11,021 bases of DNA, from contig JAISIS010000180.1 of NCBI GenBank assembly GCA_031261905.1, positions 1-11,021 of the forward strand. Reading direction: 5' to 3'. This document shows, piece after piece, positions 7,446-11,021 of the stretch (position 1 is the first letter of the stretch; each line of letters starts with the position of its first letter). Source of the DNA: Burkholderiaceae bacterium. Lineage in GTDB: Bacteria; Pseudomonadota; Gammaproteobacteria; Burkholderiales; Burkholderiaceae_D. The notes beneath the pieces are model-generated. The model saw only the letters and a list, made by a program, of their open reading frames with translations. It had not been told where the DNA came from and made no database searches. A program made the translations under genes and the position numbers.

Positions 7446-8252
7446 ATGGGATTTCTGCAAGGGAAAAAAATTCTGATTACCGGTTTGCTCTCAAACCGTT
7501 CCATCGCTCATGGTATTGCGGAGGCATGTCAGCGCGAAGGCGCGGAACTGGCCTTCACTTATGTCGGCAGCCGTTTTAAAGACCGCATCACCGAATTTGC
7601 CAAGGAATTCGGCAGCGACATGGTCTATGAATGTGATGTCGCCCATGACGATCACATCGACAATCTCTTTGCTGAAATCGGCAAATCATGGGGAAAACTG
7701 GATGGTCTCGTACACGCCATTGCATTTGCGCCACGTGAAGCAATCGCCGGAGATTTCTTTGACGGCTTTTCCAGGGAAGCCTTCAGAGTCGCGCAGGACA
7801 TATCCGCCTACAGCTTTCCGGCCATGATAAAAGCGGCAAAACCGCTTTTCCAGCCGGGGTCTTCCGCTCTCACACTGACCTATCTGGGTGCAAACCGCGC
7901 CATTCCCTATTACAACACAATGGGACTTGCCAAGGCTTCGCTCGAAGCCTCCGTTCGCTACATGGCGGAATCACTGGGCAAACACGGTGTGCGCATAAAC
8001 GGCATCTCCGCTGGCCCTATCAGAACCATTGCATCCAGCGGCATCAAGGATTTCAACGTGCTGCTGAATTTTGTTGAGGGCCACGCCCCGCTTCGCCGCA
8101 ATGTCACCATTGAAGAAGTGGGTAACGCAGCCGCCTTCATGCTTTCCGATCTGGCATCCGGCATTACCGGTGAAATAACCTATGTGGACGGCGGCTTCAA
8201 CTTCGTCATGGGCCTGAATCCGGATATTGACGAGCCTTTGCGGCACGCATAA
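7446..8252 (+). CDS. fabI: Enoyl-[acyl-carrier-protein] reductase (NADH), FabI
   Basis: This 268-residue short-chain dehydrogenase-like enzyme catalyses the last reduction of each fatty-acid elongation cycle, trans-2-enoyl-ACP to acyl-ACP, in the cytoplasm. Residue numbering is colinear with E. coli FabI. The nucleotide-binding [13 protein letters not shown] lies at 13-25, and the active site has Y146, Y156 and K163 in YYNTMGLAK. The late AGPIRTIAS block (189-197) and the VDGGFN motif (247-252) are present. Position 93 is Ala where E. coli has Gly, a site known from triclosan-resistance mutants. Other FabI enzymes, such as that of Staphylococcus aureus, naturally carry Ala there, so this alone does not imply resistance. 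GGAG at 7436-7439, 6 bp before the ATG, fixes the start. The mltD-fabI neighbourhood is familiar from Burkholderiales. Confidence 0.97.
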   Translation: MGFLQGKKILITGLLSNRSIAHGIAEACQREGAELAFTYVGSRFKDRITEFAKEFGSDMVYECDVAHDDHIDNLFAEIGKSWGKLDGLVHAIAFAPREAIAGDFFDGFSREAFRVAQDISAYSFPAMIKAAKPLFQPGSSALTLTYLGANRAIPYYNTMGLAKASLEASVRYMAESLGKHGVRINGISAGPIRTIASSGIKDFNVLLNFVEGHAPLRRNVTIEEVGNAAAFMLSDLASGITGEITYVDGGFNFVMGLNPDIDEPLRHA

Positions 8253-8259
8253 CCACACC

Positions 8260-8292
8260 TGTCCGGCAAAATAAACATCAGGTTGCCGGATA
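8260..8292 (+). terminator. Terminator-like hairpin after fabI
   Basis: TCCGGCAA (8262-8269) and TTGCCGGA (8283-8290) form a perfect 8-bp stem with a 13-nt loop. A G-T wobble and a T-A pair extend it to 10 pairs (8260-8269 with 8283-8292). It begins 8 bp after the fabI stop. The following ATTTCCTGT is a poor T-tract, so termination may be partial, or the hairpin may serve as a 3' end stabiliser. Confidence 0.5.
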
Positions 8293-8306
8293 ATTTCCTG
8301 TAAATC

Positions 8307-8319
8307 GGCTATAATAGCC
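8307..8319 (+). promoter_or_regulatory. Consensus -10 box inside a perfect palindrome, helicase promoter
   Basis: A perfect TATAAT (8310-8315) sits in GGCTATAATAGCC (8307-8319), which is symmetrical around its central A. No good -35 lies at 16-18 bp, and the nearest TTGCCG (8283-8288) is 21 bp away and belongs to the fabI hairpin. The promoter may be weak alone or activator-dependent. Transcription would start near 8322, leaving a leader of about 217 nt before the helicase ATG. Confidence 0.6.
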
Positions 8320-8352
8320 ACTCGCGTAACACCTGCTGGTATTACGCGAGTG
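8319..8352 (+). other. Long stem-loop at the predicted 5' end of the helicase transcript
   Basis: CACTCGCGTAA (8319-8329) and TTACGCGAGTG (8342-8352) form a perfect 11-bp inverted repeat. Inside it, after one C/A mismatch, ACC (8331-8333) pairs with GGT (8338-8340) around TGCT. No T-tract follows, so it is not a simple intrinsic terminator. Its place a few bases after the -10 fits either a 5'-terminal RNA stem-loop or an operator. The two cannot be told apart from sequence. Confidence 0.65.
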
Positions 8353-8437
8353 TATTACAGCATTACAAGCCTCGCACATTCCCTCTGAATGTTCCCGTAA
8401 AGCCCCGCCCCGTGTGCTTCTGCACTATCCTGGCGCA

Positions 8438-8539
8438 ATGCTTTTGTGCCGAAATATCTGTATCAAGTCATTTCGCTGCCTGCTGTGCTGTTTTTATTTC
8501 TGCTTTACCAAAAAGCACCAACCAACAGGAAAGTCTTGA
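8438..8539 (+). CDS. Possible Cys-rich upstream ORF overlapping the helicase start
   Basis: A 33-codon ATG ORF runs through the helicase leader and stops at TGA 8537-8539. That stop overlaps the helicase ATG (8539-8541) as TGATG, an arrangement known for translational coupling. The peptide begins MLLCRNICIK, carries six cysteines and has a hydrophobic centre. The helicase ribosome binding site lies inside it. There is no good Shine-Dalgarno before its ATG, and the T-rich DNA would give a Cys/Phe/Leu-rich peptide by chance, so it may be untranslated. Confidence 0.2.
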   Translation: MLLCRNICIKSFRCLLCCFYFCFTKKHQPTGKS

Positions 8540-8541
8540 TG
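8527..8541 (+). promoter_or_regulatory. Ribosome binding site fixing the helicase ATG
   Basis: AGGAA (8527-8531) lies 7 bp before ATG 8539. The frame stays open upstream to a GTG at 8446, but that extension would add 31 hydrophobic residues ahead of the family's usual N-terminus, which begins MSFETLGL here. Confidence 0.8.
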
Positions 8542-9906
8542 TCATTTGAAACACTGGGATTACATCCCCTCATCCTTGAAGCGCTGGCGGATGTCGGCTA
8601 TAAAACCCCGACACCCGTACAACAACAGGCAATACCGGCAGTACTGGCAAACCATGATTTGCTGGTTTCTTCCAGAACCGGCTCCGGGAAAACAGCCGCT
8701 TTCATGCTGCCAATTCTGCAGCAATTTGCGTTGCTGCCGGAAAGCGCACGTAACAAGAAAACACAAAAGCAGGAACGTCAGGCGGCAAAAACCCGCGGCG
8801 AAACCTTCCGCTTCAAAGCCGCCGAACCCAAAGTGCTGGTCCTGACGCCCACGCGCGAACTGGCGCTACAGATTACCACCGCCACTACGCAATACACCGC
8901 ATATATGAAGCATATCCACACTGTGGCTATTCTTGGCGGCATGCCTTATCCCAGACAAATGCAGATGCTGGCAAAAAATCCGCATATCCTTGTCGCCACG
9001 CCGGGGCGTCTGATGGACCATCTGCGCTCAGGTAAAATCAATCTCTCTCACCTGCAAACACTGGTACTGGACGAAGCCGACCGTATGCTGGACATGGGAT
9101 TCATTGAAGACATTGAAACCATTGTCGAAGCCACGCCCCCAACCCGCCAGACCCTGCTCTTTTCCGCCACACTGGATGGCATTGTCGGGAAAATGGCCGA
9201 ACGCATCACGCGACACCCGCAAATTATCCGGATTGCCGCCGTCAAGGCCGGGCATGAAAACATCGCGCAGTCACTGCACTTTGTTGACAACCTGACCCAC
9301 AAAAACCGGATTCTTGATCACCTGCTGCGAGACACGGCCCTGAACCAGGCGCTGGTCTTTACAGCAACCAAACGCGATGCGGACACCGTTGCCGACCAGT
9401 TGAACATTGCCGGATTCTCCGCTGCGGCCCTTCATGGCGACATGCACCAGGGCGCACGCAACCGTACACTGGATAATCTGCGCCGTGGCCGCGTCAAAAT
9501 CCTGGTTGCAACCGATGTTGCTGCACGGGGCATTGATATTCCCACCATCACCCACGTATTCAACTACGATCTGCCAAAATTTCCTGAAGACTATGTGCAC
9601 CGCATCGGCAGAACAGGCCGTGCCGGTAAAAACGGGATGGCGATTTCGCTGGTGAATTACAAGGAAAACAAAAACGTCAAACGGATTGAACGCTTTATCA
9701 AACAATCCATTCCCATCAACGTGATTGAAGGATTTGAACCGCGAATCGGGACAGAAGACACACAGAAAAAACCCGCGCCCGGCAGGCGCGGCATGAGCAA
9801 AAAAGGCCTTCACGGACGGTCTGGCCCGCGCGGCCCCGCCGCCGCACCACACCACCCGATAAACGGCAAGGAAAACAAAAACCGCCAACGGATGCAACAC
9901 CCGTAA
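8539..9906 (+). CDS. rhlE: DEAD-box ATP-dependent RNA helicase, RhlE type
   Basis: This 455-residue cytoplasmic enzyme uses ATP to remodel RNA duplexes, probably in ribosome assembly or mRNA turnover. Motifs in order are the Q motif (F3 to Q28, PTPVQQQAIP), motif I SRTGSGKT (45-52), Ia PTRELALQ (104-111), Ib TPGR (154-157), II DEAD (178-181), III SAT (209-211), IV ALVFTAT (271-277), V ATDVAARGID (324-333) and VI HRIGRTGRAG (354-363). A Lys/Arg-rich insertion at about 70-97 separates motifs I and Ia. The C-terminal tail (about 400-455) is basic and Gly/Pro-rich, as in RhlE-group helicases. Motif I has Ser-Arg where Ala-Gln is usual. A promoter and a long structured leader precede it. The exact subfamily name is less certain than the DEAD-box call. 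Confidence 0.93.
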   Translation: MSFETLGLHPLILEALADVGYKTPTPVQQQAIPAVLANHDLLVSSRTGSGKTAAFMLPILQQFALLPESARNKKTQKQERQAAKTRGETFRFKAAEPKVLVLTPTRELALQITTATTQYTAYMKHIHTVAILGGMPYPRQMQMLAKNPHILVATPGRLMDHLRSGKINLSHLQTLVLDEADRMLDMGFIEDIETIVEATPPTRQTLLFSATLDGIVGKMAERITRHPQIIRIAAVKAGHENIAQSLHFVDNLTHKNRILDHLLRDTALNQALVFTATKRDADTVADQLNIAGFSAAALHGDMHQGARNRTLDNLRRGRVKILVATDVAARGIDIPTITHVFNYDLPKFPEDYVHRIGRTGRAGKNGMAISLVNYKENKNVKRIERFIKQSIPINVIEGFEPRIGTEDTQKKPAPGRRGMSKKGLHGRSGPRGPAAAPHHPINGKENKNRQRMQHP

Positions 9907-9940
9907 TCCGCAACCTGGAGGAACGGATTATTTTCTGTTT
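9904..9940 (+). terminator. Putative terminator at the convergent helicase/protease junction
   Basis: TAATCCG (9904-9910) and CGGATTA (9924-9930) form a perfect 7-bp stem with a 13-nt loop. The T-rich TTTTCTGTTT (9931-9940) follows on the plus strand, fitting an intrinsic terminator for the helicase. The outer three bases of each arm are the TAA stop codons of the two convergent genes. On the minus strand no T-tract follows, so it would not end the protease transcript in the same way. Confidence 0.5.
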
Positions 9941-11021
9941 TCCATCTCCTCCAGGCGCTTGCGCTGCAACTCGCGCTCGCGGGCATCAATGATGGAATGA
10001 TCATAAAAAGTGACATCCGGGGCCTGTCTGGCCAGTGAAAGCTGCTCCAGCGCGGCCGCCAGTCCTCCGGACAAACTATAGGCTTCCGACAATTCAATGT
10101 GCATCAGCGCGATCTTTCCCTGCGCACTATAAACCTTTGCCAGCATCCCGTGTATTTGCGGGTCGCTGCGATACATCTGTGCCTGCTGCCTGAGATACTC
10201 AGCCACATTGCTGTAATTTCCGGCCTTGAACAAGGCATCAGCATATTGGTGCGACAAAGCTCTGGATGTCGGGAAACGAACCATTGCCGCGAGCGCCGCC
10301 CTGGCCGCCTCGGCAGGCTTTTTGGCCGCCATCAGCAAGTCAATCGAAGTCGCGGTCAGCGCCAGGCTTCTCTGCGCCACTTTCTCGCCCAGCATCTTTT
10401 TGACATCACGCAAAAGCATATCGGCTTTTGCCGTATCATCACGCCTCAGAGCCAGCAGGGCCTGCCCGTAATACCCGGCGGCGACCGGAAAGCGGCTTCC
10501 CGTCTGTATCATTTGCTGGAAAGACGCCTCCGATAATTCCCGGCCTTTGGCATCGTTATCCTGTTCCAGGCGGGCGCGTATCCTGACAAGATAAAAATCC
10601 GCACTGTCCGCGTGCTGCCTGTAAGGCTCCATGCGCACGCGCGCGCTCATATCCGCAATACGCTCGCTGGTCAACGGGTGGGTGCGCAAATACGCGGAGA
10701 AACCTTCCCCGTAGTTCCGGGTAGATTTTTGCAGCCGTTCGAAAAACGAAACCATGCCGTTAGTATCATAACCGGCGCTCCGCAATATATGAAAACCAAC
10801 GCGGTCAGCCTCTCTTTCCGCATCGCGATTGAAATTCAATTGCTTCTGGATCGCCAGCCCCTGCCCTGCTGTAGCCAGTGCGCCAGCCGCATCCGCATGT
10901 TTTGAAGCGCCAGCTATAGCCGCCAGAAGAAGGCCTGCAATAGGAATCAGCATATCCTGCTTCTGCTGACCGATCATACGCGCGATATGCCGCTGCGAAA
11001 CGTGGCCAATTTCGTGAGAGA
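9928..11021 (-). CDS. M48 family metalloprotease with TPR tail, BepA/YfgC-like (5' partial)
   Basis: The reverse frame is open to the right edge, so the N-terminus, probably with a signal peptide, is missing. Upstream of the first in-frame ATG (10977) it still encodes SHEIGHVSQRHIAR. The HEIGH zinc motif lies at 11002-11016, so that ATG is internal. An EREADRVG segment 54-61 residues after that Met supplies the ExEAD third-ligand motif, and RTHPLTSERIADM matches the histidine-switch region of BepA. The following 200 residues are Ala-rich paired helices of the TPR type. BepA-like proteins act in the periplasm, degrading or promoting assembly of outer-membrane proteins such as LptD and BAM substrates. 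The gene ends at TAA 9928-9930, converging on the helicase. Confidence 0.92.
   Translation of the reverse strand, partial: SHEIGHVSQRHIARMIGQQKQDMLIPIAGLLLAAIAGASKHADAAGALATAGQGLAIQKQLNFNRDAEREADRVGFHILRSAGYDTNGMVSFFERLQKSTRNYGEGFSAYLRTHPLTSERIADMSARVRMEPYRQHADSADFYLVRIRARLEQDNDAKGRELSEASFQQMIQTGSRFPVAAGYYGQALLALRRDDTAKADMLLRDVKKMLGEKVAQRSLALTATSIDLLMAAKKPAEAARAALAAMVRFPTSRALSHQYADALFKAGNYSNVAEYLRQQAQMYRSDPQIHGMLAKVYSAQGKIALMHIELSEAYSLSGGLAAALEQLSLARQAPDVTFYDHSIIDARERELQRKRLEEMENRK

Noticed and set aside
8341-8367. Three copies of ATTAC (8341, 8354, 8362) in the helicase leader
   Set aside because: The units are five to six bases with unequal spacing (13 and 8), and the first belongs to the stem-loop region. 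This is not convincing as a repeat array.
8446-8538. GTG-initiated N-terminal extension of the helicase with a hydrophobic, signal-like stretch
   Set aside because: RhlE-type proteins start near MSFETLGL-like sequence, and a good AGGAA site precedes the ATG at 8539. The hydrophobic look comes from T-rich DNA.
10975-10977. ATG at 10977 as the start of the reverse-strand metalloprotease
   Set aside because: The frame continues upstream to the window edge and encodes the HEIGH zinc motif, so this Met is internal and the gene is cut by the window.

Overview
The window is a chromosomal housekeeping segment of about 52% GC by eye, from what looks like a betaproteobacterium of order Burkholderiales. 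The run glyQ-glyS-gmhB-plsC-ygjP and the mltD-fabI pair are arrangements I know from that group. The moderate GC and protein flavour suggest Oxalobacteraceae, perhaps Oxalobacter, but that is an inference I could not test. I see no mobile element, tRNA, rRNA, CRISPR array or phage gene.

Layout. Positions 1-4422 hold a tightly packed forward operon: the last codons of glyQ, then glyS (the two glycyl-tRNA synthetase subunits), gmhB (heptose bisphosphate phosphatase for LPS core), plsC (lysophosphatidate acyltransferase, TTG start) and a YgjP-type metallohydrolase whose ATG overlaps the plsC stop. A 75-codon orphan ORF follows (4491-4718). Next come rpiA (4824-5498), mltD (lytic transglycosylase with LysM domains, 5646-7244) and fabI (enoyl-ACP reductase, 7446-8252), each with its own plausible sigma70 promoter. 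A 286-bp gap then precedes a DEAD-box RNA helicase of RhlE type (8539-9906). The helicase converges, 21 bp apart, on a reverse-strand M48 metalloprotease of the BepA type (9928 to the right edge, 5' end missing).

Functional theme. Several genes serve the cell envelope: gmhB for LPS, plsC and fabI for phospholipid, mltD for peptidoglycan, and the BepA-like protease for outer-membrane protein quality control. The others serve translation (glyQS), pentose phosphate metabolism (rpiA) and RNA remodelling (helicase).

The protein genes are conventional. The part most worth a second look is the non-coding gap before the helicase. It holds a terminator-like hairpin, a consensus -10 inside a perfect palindrome, a long stem-loop at the predicted 5' end of the transcript, and a Cys-rich upstream ORF whose stop overlaps the helicase start. 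The helicase/protease junction also has two interlocked inverted repeats. I do not see evidence for a wholly new multi-gene system.
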